This document shows positions 1-3,896 of a stretch of DNA of 6,168 nt, in pieces. The notes under the pieces are model-generated. The model did not search any database. It saw only the letters and a program-made list of their open reading frames with translations, and was not told where the DNA came from. The position numbers were made by a program, and so were the translations under genes. The stretch is from Paratractidigestivibacter sp963611755 (lineage in GTDB: Bacteria; Actinomycetota; Coriobacteriia; Coriobacteriales; Atopobiaceae), in NCBI GenBank assembly GCA_963611755.1, contig CAVDTK010000134.1, positions 1-6,168 on the forward strand, written 5' to 3'. Numbering within the stretch: position 1 is the first letter of the stretch; each line of letters begins with the position of its first letter.

Positions 1-93
1 CATGTACTGGACGCCCGTGCGGTAGTCGGTGGTGACGCGCACCGTCATTGAGTCGAGGCTCTCTTCCACCCTGGTGTCGAAACGATCGTTCAT
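1..93 (-). CDS. Partial phage protein, possibly DUF6440-like (N-terminus only)
   Basis: The first 31 residues of a leftward gene are present; the rest lies beyond the left edge. It starts with ATG at 93, preceded by a strong purine-rich site (GGAAGGAAAG) about 10 nt upstream. The start reads MNDRFDTRVEESL and then a beta-strand-like VRVTTDYRTGVQYM. From memory, a charged N-terminus followed by a D..TGVQY motif resembles the small DUF6440 family, often found in phages and Gram-positive genomes and of unknown function. This rests on about 15 residues, so the family is tentative while the gene itself is well supported. It is the third gene of the unit started by the promoter at 776-805, 49 nt after the preceding gene. 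Its leader has ACCAGGAAGGAAAG, a variant of the CCAAGAGA leader seen at other genes. Confidence 0.65.
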   Translation of the reverse strand, partial: MNDRFDTRVEESLDSMTVRVTTDYRTGVQYM

Positions 94-142
94 GTCTTCT
101 CTTTCCTTCCTGGTTTTTGTCGGGAGCGATAGCGCGGCAATA

Positions 143-421
143 TCAGTAGCAGCAGCGCTTCACCCAGAGCGCATCGCCCTCACGCACCAGCGCGTCGATA
201 GCGTCTGTCTTCACGATAAGAATGTCTTCGCTGTCGTCGTACTCGCCCATGTAGGCAACGTAACTCACGTAGCCACGCTCCTCGAACCAACGAACTACGT
301 CACGGTCGCTCATGCGGGCGACGTCACCGGCGCTCACGTCCTTGTCAGCCGCCGCGATGTCGAGAAGCTTGTTGCGCAGGGCGCGGTAATGTCCTTCGTA
401 GCACAGGTGGATGCCGTTCAT
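143..421 (-). CDS. Unrecognised 92-aa protein
   Basis: I do not recognise this protein. The start at 421 (MNGIHLCYEGHYRAL) is chosen because AAAGAAAGGAAC lies just upstream; the frame stays open further up to a GTG or other start near 532, but that would run into the preceding gene and has no comparable site. The protein has a helical N-terminal half with a charged stretch around residues 25-50 (VARMSDRDVVRWFEERGY) and ends in WVKRCCY. There is no signal peptide or membrane segment. It lies 43 nt after the 92-aa gene at 465-743 and 49 nt before the partial gene at the left edge, in the same unit. A full CCAAGAGA element sits at 459-452, 30 nt upstream of the start, further away than at the other genes. 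Confidence 0.75.
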   Translation of the reverse strand: MNGIHLCYEGHYRALRNKLLDIAAADKDVSAGDVARMSDRDVVRWFEERGYVSYVAYMGEYDDSEDILIVKTDAIDALVREGDALWVKRCCY

Positions 422-451
422 TCGGTACGTTCCTTTCTTTGTTCTCTTTGC

Positions 452-459
452 TCTCTTGG
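452..459 (-). promoter_or_regulatory. CCAAGAGA leader element of the 92-aa gene at 143-421
   Basis: On the minus strand this is CCAAGAGA in a purine-rich leader ending in AAAGGAAC before the ATG at 421. It matches the leader element of the genes starting at 2197, 2665, 3322 (minus) and 3929 (plus). The role (translation enhancer, repressor site or transcript signal) is unknown. Confidence 0.5.
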
Positions 460-464
460 AATCT

Positions 465-743
465 CTATCGACGGCACTTGTAATAGCCCGCCACGGAAGA
501 CTTGAGCCTAGGCTCGATCTCTGCCCGCACAAGACCCTCCGTGACCCTCCCCGGGGCGGCGAACCCGACGTGGCCGTTCACGTACCACGACACCGCCCCC
601 CCGTTGGTGCTGACGGAGCCGCGGTCCTCGCCCATGGAGTAGGCCTGGTAGCCGTTCCCCCCGCGGAACTCGCGCTCGAACCCCAGGCTCTCGAAGGCCC
701 TGCGGGCGACGGCGGCGGCGGTCTCAAGATCGGTCTCGGTCAT
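465..743 (-). CDS. Unrecognised 92-aa protein, first gene of left unit
   Basis: The start at 743 (MTETDLETAAAVARRAFESL) is supported by AGAGGGAAAG directly upstream and by a consensus promoter about 30 nt further up. The N-terminal 25 residues look like one amphipathic helix. The middle (residues 26-65) is rich in Gly, Tyr and Trp (GGNGYQAYSMGEDRGS, GGAVSWYVNGHVGFA) and looks like short beta strands. The C-terminus is basic (YYKCRR). I do not recognise a family. It is the promoter-proximal gene of the leftward unit and is followed after 43 nt by the next 92-aa gene; the equal length is coincidental, as the sequences do not align. The leader has AAAGAGAG rather than the full CCAAGAGA. Confidence 0.75.
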   Translation of the reverse strand: MTETDLETAAAVARRAFESLGFEREFRGGNGYQAYSMGEDRGSVSTNGGAVSWYVNGHVGFAAPGRVTEGLVRAEIEPRLKSSVAGYYKCRR

Positions 744-775
744 CTTTCCCTCTTTCTCTCGCTCTCTTTACCTAT

Positions 776-805
776 ATTATAGCATTTCCCTGCGGCAGAT
801 GGCAA
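776..805 (-). promoter_or_regulatory. Sigma70-like promoter of the left leftward unit
   Basis: On the minus strand TTGCCA (805-800) is followed by an 18-bp spacer and a perfect TATAAT (781-776). Transcription would begin near 769, giving a leader of about 26 nt before the ATG at 743. The stop codon of the upstream candidate small ORF overlaps the -10 box. Confidence 0.75.
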
Positions 806-938
806 CGGGTAAAGTCGGCAGAGGGGTTTCTGAGGCCTTCTGAGGCCTCTTAGAGGGGCGCTCAGACCAAGAGGAGGGTAAGTGGGCGTGTGCGGCCAAA
901 CCCATCCTTAAAATCGCTCTCAGGGCCTCAGGCCGCAC
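777..938 (-). CDS. Candidate 53-aa small ORF (copy A), uncertain
   Basis: A GTG at 938 opens a 53-codon frame beginning RPEALRAILRMGLAAHAHL. It is listed because the same core (EALRAILR, then AA-x-A-x-L) is found in the 37-aa ORF at 3436-3549, placed the same way upstream of a leftward promoter. The two differences in the 25-nt shared block (906-930 versus 3493-3517) are synonymous in this frame (GCC/GCA and TTA/CTA). Upstream lie CCAAGAGG and GGGAGGGA, which look like the leader of a real gene. Against it: the GTG abuts the last GGGA, the C-terminal half (proline- and arginine-rich) has no counterpart in the other copy, and the frame runs into the -10 box of the promoter. The downstream half may be degraded, or the conservation may be regulatory. 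Confidence 0.25.
   Translation of the reverse strand: MRPEALRAILRMGLAAHAHLPSSWSERPSKRPQKASETPLPTLPVAICRREML
832..849 (-). terminator. Hairpin downstream of the metallophosphoesterase, possible weak terminator
   Basis: GAGGCCT (832-838) and AGGCCTC (843-849) form a perfect 7-bp stem with a 4-nt loop. A hairpin with a different sequence (GCCTT/AAGGC) stands at the equivalent place in the copy at 3421-3433. There is no T-tract in the leftward direction, so intrinsic termination is doubtful; it may act as an RNA-end or insulator structure. Confidence 0.35.
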
Positions 939-954
939 TCCCTCTTCTTCCCTC

Positions 955-962
955 CCTCTTGG
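955..962 (-). promoter_or_regulatory. CCAAGAGG leader-like element after the metallophosphoesterase
   Basis: On the minus strand CCAAGAGG begins 7 nt after the phosphoesterase stop codon and is followed by GGGAGGGA. The arrangement is like the leaders of true genes, which is one reason to consider a small ORF starting at 938. Confidence 0.35.
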
Positions 963-969
963 ATGGCCG

Positions 970-1770
970 TCAGAGGAGGGGCGTCTCCTCCCCGTCCCCA
1001 AGGAGGGCCTTCGCGGGGGCTATGCCCCTGTACAGGCAGCAGCACCTCTTGCCGCCCCTGTCCCCGTAGCAGGGCCAGTCCCAGTGCATGTGGCCGTGCG
1101 CCCAGAGCCTATGGGGAAGGGTCTCCCGCATGTGCTCGAAGTAGCGCTCCTGCGCGGTGGGGCGCAGACCCAGCCGGCTCTCCCGCAGGAAGGCCGAGGG
1201 GCAGTCGTGGGTGAGCACCAGGTCGAGCCTTTCCTCCTTCTTCTCTTGGAGGTAGAGGTCGAGGGCGCCTATGTCCAGGGCCTCCTGCGGCCACCACGTC
1301 CTGTGGGCCACCCTGAACCACTCCTTGTTCCTCTTGGCCCTCTTGATCCCCTTCTTGTCCCACGGCTCGTACACGCGCTCTATGTCGTGGCTGTCCGCGT
1401 GCGCGATGAGCATACAATGGTACCCGCTCAAGTCGGCCGTTGTCCAAGAGTCGACAACATACCTGTTCTCGAACACCTCCCCGTCGATGGCCGCTTGCCG
1501 CATACGACCTCCGAAGACGCTCACTCGCGGCAGGGTCTCGGCCCAGTCGTAGTTGTCGTGGTTGCCCAGGAGGAAGACGATGGTGAACGGCTTGCGGGCG
1601 AGCTGCCGCAAGGTGTAAAGGGTCTCCTTCTCGCGCCCCGGCCACATGAGGGCGGTGTCCCCGAGGACGACGACCGCATCGTCCTCTGTCAGCTCCCGCA
1701 GCCCCGGGTGGGCGCGGTAGGAGAACCTGCCCAGGTTCTCCCCGTGCGTGTCGCCCGTCAGGTAGAGCAC
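970..1770 (-). CDS. Calcineurin-like metallophosphoesterase
   Basis: A 266-aa soluble enzyme of the two-metal calcineurin-like phosphoesterase superfamily. The metal-ligand motifs are in order: GDTHG (D7, H9), a second GD (LGDTA, D38), GNHD (N70, H71, D72), a His in LTHD (H188) and GHMH (H227, H229). The set is complete, so it should be active on a phosphomono- or diester; the substrate cannot be read from the sequence. The GTG start at 1770 puts the first metal motif at residue 6, normal for the family, and has GGAGG 7 nt upstream. An extension to 1827 would overlap the preceding gene. The GTG lies one base after the TAG of that gene, so translation is probably coupled. It is the last clear gene of the unit from the promoter at 3363-3392. 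A Cys triplet near residues 243-245 and the region between the fourth and fifth motifs are not explained. A role in nucleic-acid or nucleotide processing is inference. Confidence 0.93.
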   Translation of the reverse strand: MLYLTGDTHGENLGRFSYRAHPGLRELTEDDAVVVLGDTALMWPGREKETLYTLRQLARKPFTIVFLLGNHDNYDWAETLPRVSVFGGRMRQAAIDGEVFENRYVVDSWTTADLSGYHCMLIAHADSHDIERVYEPWDKKGIKRAKRNKEWFRVAHRTWWPQEALDIGALDLYLQEKKEERLDLVLTHDCPSAFLRESRLGLRPTAQERYFEHMRETLPHRLWAHGHMHWDWPCYGDRGGKRCCCLYRGIAPAKALLGDGEETPLL

Positions 1771-1771
1771 C

Positions 1772-2197
1772 CTAGTCCTCCACCCTGTCCCAATCCTCGT
1801 CCTCGCCGTCGAAGGAGAGGGTGCCAAGAGCCTCGAAGTAGTCGAGGTCGAGGGGCACGCGGGCGATGGTGTCGTTCCCCCTGTCCAAGGTCAGCAGCAC
1901 CGACTCCCAGTCCTCGCCCGGCGCGGCCCGCAGCGAGTAGGCGTAGGGCGTGCGGCCGAGCCTGGAGCGGGTGTTGAAGCAGTACAGGGTCTCCTTGCCC
2001 TCGGGGTAGGACAGGCAGTAGTCGAGGGGGTCGATGATCGCGGAGGTGACCGCGGCGATCTCCTTCTCGGTGACCCGCTTCCACTCGATAACCTTGTCCT
2101 CGGTGACGAACTCGTGCGCGAAGACCGCGCAGATCTCGGCCCACGAGAGATGGGCGTTGTCGATCACGGCGATCATCTTCGGGCGCATCCTTGCCAT
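1772..2197 (-). CDS. Unrecognised 141-aa protein
   Basis: The ATG at 2197 has AAGGAAAG 4 nt upstream and a full CCAAGAGA element at 2218-2211. The protein is soluble, with a short hydrophobic strand (MIAVIDN, residues 8-14), a helical region to about residue 55, aromatic strands at residues 60-90 (YCLSYPEGKETLYCFN), and a very acidic tail (DGEDEDWDRVED). I cannot name a family. It ends one base before the GTG of the metallophosphoesterase, which suggests that the two are made together; whether they act together is not shown. The gap to the preceding 147-aa gene is 24 nt. Internal Met4 and Met8 are possible starts but lack a ribosome binding site. Confidence 0.8.
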   Translation of the reverse strand: MARMRPKMIAVIDNAHLSWAEICAVFAHEFVTEDKVIEWKRVTEKEIAAVTSAIIDPLDYCLSYPEGKETLYCFNTRSRLGRTPYAYSLRAAPGEDWESVLLTLDRGNDTIARVPLDLDYFEALGTLSFDGEDEDWDRVED

Positions 2198-2210
2198 GTC
2201 TTTCCTTCTT

Positions 2211-2218
2211 TCTCTTGG
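2211..2218 (-). promoter_or_regulatory. CCAAGAGA leader element of the 141-aa gene
   Basis: On the minus strand CCAAGAGA runs into AAGAAGGAAAGAC and the ATG at 2197. The element begins 21 nt before the start, almost the same spacing as at the genes starting at 3322 and 3929. Confidence 0.55.
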
Positions 2219-2221
2219 TCT

Positions 2222-2665
2222 CTAATATGTCTTGGGCGCGGTGGACAGGATCTCGTCGAGGACGTCCGTCGGCAGGCTCCACCTGGCCAGCGTGCCGTAC
2301 TCCTTGCGGCCGTCCTCGGGGCGGCTCACCTTCTGCAGGAGGCAGGAGAGGCCTTCGCCGCTCGCGGAGACGGAGAACATGTAGTCCTCCTCTTTGTCCT
2401 CGCCGTCCTCCATGAAGAAGAAGTGGAGCCTCGCCGTGTGCGAGGGGTCTTTCTTGGGCACCTGCCGCATAGGCTCGTTATCGTCCCTGACCATGTGGTA
2501 GCCCAAGAAGTCGCACTTCAGGTAGTAGTACTCCTTCTGCGCGGGGACGTCCTTGTCGCGGAAGTCTTCAAGCTCCTCCAGGCACATCGCGGCCAGCCCG
2601 ACCATCTCAAGGTTCGAGATGGACGATGTGTCCACGTAGGTCGTTGTCTTCTCGATTCTGTCCAT
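2222..2665 (-). CDS. Unrecognised 147-aa protein
   Basis: I do not recognise this protein. The start at 2665 (MDRIEKTTTYVDTSS) is preferred because AAAAAAGGAG lies just upstream, with a CCAAGAGA element before it. An alternative ATG at 2727 overlaps the stop of the preceding gene (ATGGTGA) and would add 21 residues (MVTIDVSWK...), a coupled start that cannot be excluded; it would make the leader motif coding. The protein has an N-terminal helix rich in Leu, Glu and Met (residues 18-36), aromatic strands (EYYYLKCDFLGYHM) and an acidic loop (MEDGEDKEEDY) near residue 90. No membrane segment or catalytic motif is visible. It ends SAPKTY-like, in TAPKTY. Confidence 0.75.
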   Translation of the reverse strand: MDRIEKTTTYVDTSSISNLEMVGLAAMCLEELEDFRDKDVPAQKEYYYLKCDFLGYHMVRDDNEPMRQVPKKDPSHTARLHFFFMEDGEDKEEDYMFSVSASGEGLSCLLQKVSRPEDGRKEYGTLARWSLPTDVLDEILSTAPKTY

Positions 2666-2683
2666 GTCGCTCCTTTTTTCCTT

Positions 2684-2712
2684 TCTCTTGGTCAGCGTCG
2701 CCTTCCAAGAGA
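2684..2712 (-). promoter_or_regulatory. Inverted TCTCTTGG / CCAAGAGA pair before the 147-aa gene
   Basis: On the minus strand TCTCTTGG (2712-2705), 13 nt and then CCAAGAGA (2691-2684) form a perfect 8-bp dyad between the preceding stop codon at 2722 and the start at 2665. The proximal arm is the normal leader element; the distal arm is an inverted copy. It could be a dimeric protein site or an RNA hairpin. No promoter is visible here. Confidence 0.5.
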
Positions 2713-2721
2713 CGTCGATTG

Positions 2722-2934
2722 TCACCATCTTATGCGGTCGGGGTCCGGGCACTCCTCCGAGCTGACCACCCAATCCTCCGCGTTGACGCTCGGGTCCTCG
2801 GCAAGCTCCTCCTCGGTGACGCCGGAGTCGAGCAGGCACTCCCTGGCCGACGCCACCGCGTCGAACCAGGAGTCGAAGGCCGTGGTCTCCCACTCCCCGT
2901 CCTCTCCCTTAGCCAAGGCGTAGTACTTGAGCAT
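2722..2934 (-). CDS. Unrecognised 70-aa acidic protein
   Basis: The ATG at 2934 (MLKYYALAKGEDGEW) lies one base after the TAG of the preceding 128-aa gene, with AGGAGG inside the end of that gene, so it is probably translationally coupled. The protein begins with a beta-strand-like KYYALA, has a helix at about residues 21-37 (DSWFDAVASARECLLDSG), and is strongly acidic after residue 40. The pattern of a short strand pair and one helix is common in small phage proteins, but I cannot assign a family. It is the only gene of the right unit without a CCAAGAGA leader, consistent with coupling to the gene before it. Confidence 0.78.
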   Translation of the reverse strand: MLKYYALAKGEDGEWETTAFDSWFDAVASARECLLDSGVTEEELAEDPSVNAEDWVVSSEECPDPDRIRW

Positions 2935-2935
2935 C

Positions 2936-3322
2936 CTACTCGACCTCCTCGCTCTCTTCCTCTTCCTCGATCTCGTCCCAGCGCTCCTCAAGCTCGTCCC
3001 GCACGAACCCCAGCGCGTAGCAGCGCAGGGACACGTCGACCGCCTCGGGGCCGTCCCCCAGCAGCTTCGAGGGGTCCATGCCCCACTCGGCGCACATGTC
3101 GGCGAACTCCTCGTCCCAGACGATCTCGGAGACGGCCTTCTTCGCCTTGTGGGCGTTGAAGTAGTAGGAGCCGCTGCCGTTGCCCGTCACGGAGTCCTCT
3201 GTCCAGAGGCCGTCGTAGAACGACTCGAAATCGTCCCAATGGTCGTGTTGGTCCTCCATGTAGTCGATCGCGTCCTTGGCGACCTCGGCCTTGTAGTCCT
3301 CGAAAGTGTGCGCGTAGGACAT
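2936..3322 (-). CDS. 128-aa protein of an uncharacterised mobile-element family
   Basis: This is the first gene of the right leftward unit. The start at 3322 (MSYAHTFEDYKAEVA) is supported by AAGAGGGAGAC immediately upstream, a CCAAGAGA element and a promoter; the frame is open up to 3385 but that would include the promoter. Residues 44-56 (SVTGNGSGSYYFN) and 95-105 (VDVSLRCYALG) match, from memory, a family of hypothetical proteins common in conjugative elements and phages of gut Gram-positive bacteria, with the pattern DSVTGNGSGSY...F and a C-terminal D-V-x-x-R-C-Y-x-L-G. Its function is unknown. The C-terminus is a run of Glu (residues 118-128). Absence of membrane segments suggests a cytoplasmic protein. 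Confidence 0.82.
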   Translation of the reverse strand: MSYAHTFEDYKAEVAKDAIDYMEDQHDHWDDFESFYDGLWTEDSVTGNGSGSYYFNAHKAKKAVSEIVWDEEFADMCAEWGMDPSKLLGDGPEAVDVSLRCYALGFVRDELEERWDEIEEEEESEEVE

Positions 3323-3333
3323 GTCTCCCTCTT

Positions 3334-3341
3334 TCTCTTGG
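3334..3341 (-). promoter_or_regulatory. CCAAGAGA leader element of the 128-aa gene
   Basis: On the minus strand CCAAGAGA is followed by AAGAGGGAGAC and ATG. It lies in the predicted transcript leader, about 15 nt after the likely start of transcription. Confidence 0.55.
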
Positions 3342-3362
3342 CTCTCCCTCTCGAACAACCAT

Positions 3363-3392
3363 ATTATATCACTTTCCAAGAGCACCTGACAA
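3363..3392 (-). promoter_or_regulatory. Sigma70-like promoter of the right leftward unit
   Basis: On the minus strand TTGTCA (3392-3387), an 18-bp spacer and TATAAT (3368-3363). The spacer contains CTCTTGG (3382-3376), an inverted copy of the leader element, so a factor bound there would lie between the -35 and -10 boxes. Transcription would start near 3356. Confidence 0.78.
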
Positions 3393-3420
3393 CGAGAATT
3401 GCGGCCAGAGCCTTTTCTGA

Positions 3421-3447
3421 GCCTTTCTAAGGCACCTAGGAAGCCTT
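3421..3447 (-). other. Competing hairpins GCCTT/AAGGC upstream of leftward promoter
   Basis: Three short arms are present in plus order: GCCTT (3421-3425), AAGGC (3429-3433) and GCCTT (3443-3447). The middle arm can pair with either neighbour, giving two mutually exclusive hairpins with loops of 3 and 9 nt. Stems are only 5 bp, so stability is modest. No T-tract follows on the minus strand. Confidence 0.3.
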
Positions 3448-3549
3448 ATCATACATTTGTTCGAGTAAGCGTGCCCTTGCGGCGAAAGGGGGCCTTAGAA
3501 TCGCTCTCAGTGCCTCATACCCATAAGCACGCGCGTTATAGGGTAGCAC
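3436..3549 (-). CDS. Candidate 37-aa small ORF (copy B)
   Basis: A GTG at 3549 is preceded by GAGAGGGAGGGAC, a plausible ribosome binding site, and opens 37 codons ending in TAG at 3436. It reads LPYNARAYGYEALRAIL near the start, then a basic alanine-rich part and LLEQMYDKAS, which could form one or two amphipathic helices. The core matches the frame at 777-938 in the other copy of this segment, with synonymous differences in the best conserved block. I know no family for it. No clear promoter for this ORF is visible on the minus strand, and rare codons (AGA, CTA, AGG) differ from the neighbouring genes. An upstream frame extension to about 3672 has no proper start. Confidence 0.35.
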   Translation of the reverse strand: MLPYNARAYGYEALRAILRPPFAARARLLEQMYDKAS

Positions 3550-3601
3550 GTCCCTCCCTCTCGCGGCAACCGTCTTTTTCGGCCTGCGCCGAGATTTCTT
3601 T

Positions 3602-3631
3602 TTGACAGGGGCGCCGCCCCTAAAATAAAAT
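3602..3631 (+). promoter_or_regulatory. Rightward promoter with a GC-rich dyad in the spacer
   Basis: A perfect TTGACA (3602-3607), an 18-bp spacer and TAAAAT (3626-3631). The dyad AGGGGC-GCC-GCCCCT (3607-3621) fills the -35-proximal spacer and could be a repressor site. Transcription would start near 3638, giving a leader of about 105 nt before the ORF at 3744. Confidence 0.5.
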
Positions 3632-3705
3632 GAACCCACATAAGACTGTCGCTCAGAAGAACCGCGGGGCAAAACACAGAAAAAACAAGTCGGCTTTTTT
3701 CATAT

Positions 3706-3720
3706 AACATATTATATGTT
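3706..3720. promoter_or_regulatory. AT-rich dyad AACATAT-T-ATATGTT
   Basis: A perfect inverted repeat of 7-bp arms around one base, 23 nt upstream of the ATG at 3744. It contains TATAAT-like hexamers on both strands but no -35 partner at the right distance on either, so I read it as a possible operator or activator site, not as a promoter. Confidence 0.35.
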
Positions 3721-3743
3721 CTTTTGCCGCAAAGGAGGTGCGA

Positions 3744-3857
3744 ATGATCCCCGAGGACACCATGAGACGTTGGAAAGAGATATCTGAGCAGTATCACTAC
3801 AACACCGTCGCCCAGTTCATCATGGCCGCTGTCGAGTTCTATATCAACAGCCTTTAG
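3744..3857 (+). CDS. Unrecognised 37-aa small protein
   Basis: ATG at 3744 is preceded by AAAGGAGGTG with a 3-nt gap to the start, the best Shine-Dalgarno sequence in the window, which is the main reason to call it a gene. It begins MIPEDTMRRWKEISEQYHYN and ends TVAQFIMAAVEFYINSL, so it is a charged N-terminal half and a hydrophobic helical C-terminal half with Ala, Phe, Ile and Val. The last 17 residues are short for a full membrane span but could be a helix that dimerises or touches the membrane. Internal Met7 is a weaker start. It lies 71 nt before the RNA ligase, which has its own promoter in the gap, and about 105 nt downstream of the predicted start of the promoter at 3602-3631. No family is recognised. 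Confidence 0.65.
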   Translation: MIPEDTMRRWKEISEQYHYNTVAQFIMAAVEFYINSL

Positions 3858-3866
3858 AGATAAGGT

Positions 3867-3896
3867 TTGACAGACCCTCTTCTCTTGGTGTATGAT
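3867..3896 (+). promoter_or_regulatory. Sigma70-like promoter of the RNA ligase gene
   Basis: A perfect TTGACA (3867-3872), an 18-bp spacer and TATGAT (3891-3896). Transcription would begin near 3903, leaving about 26 nt of leader. The spacer carries TCTCTTGG (3881-3888). Confidence 0.8.

Larger units (their letters stand above)
800..962 (-). repeat. Promoter-upstream duplicated segment, copy A
   Basis: This segment aligns with 3387-3560 on the same strand. The block next to the promoter (800-847 versus 3387-3434) is identical at 33 of 48 positions without gaps by my hand alignment, and the distal block (906-930 versus 3493-3517) at 23 of 25. The middle has diverged and differs in length. 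Both copies sit directly upstream of the -35 box of a leftward promoter. Confidence 0.7.
3387..3560 (-). repeat. Promoter-upstream duplicated segment, copy B
   Basis: This is the partner of 800-962. It has the same order on the minus strand: purine-rich GAGAGGGAGGGA, the EALRAIL-coding block, a hairpin, then the -35 box. Direct copies of a GGCTCAGAAA-type unit are visible in the promoter-proximal block of both. Confidence 0.7.

Noticed and set aside
29..505. 158-codon open frame on the plus strand
   Set aside because: It is antisense to the two leftward genes at 143-421 and 465-743 and lacks a ribosome binding site.
1242..1249. CCAAGAGA-like leader inside the metallophosphoesterase gene (minus strand)
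   Set aside because: It is in frame within conserved coding sequence (LQEKK), with no following start codon, so probably chance; similar coding hits are at 1331-1337, 1444-1450 and 4665-4671.
1084..1977. 297-codon open frame on the plus strand opposite the metallophosphoesterase
   Set aside because: It is antisense to a gene with all family motifs, has low-complexity Pro/Arg/Val composition and no ribosome binding site. Open antisense frames are common in GC-rich DNA.
2666..2727. Earlier ATG for the 147-aa gene, overlapping the previous stop
   Set aside because: Less likely because the leader motif and AAAAAAGGAG would fall inside the coding region; kept only as an alternative start.
3681..3700. 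A-run, AAGTCGGCTT and T6 as a rightward intrinsic terminator
   Set aside because: The stem beyond AAG/CTT consists only of A-T pairs with an unpaired C, so the hairpin is too weak to call despite the T-tract.
3711..3716. TATAAT on the minus strand inside the AT-rich dyad as a promoter
   Set aside because: No -35-like hexamer lies 16-19 bp upstream on either strand.
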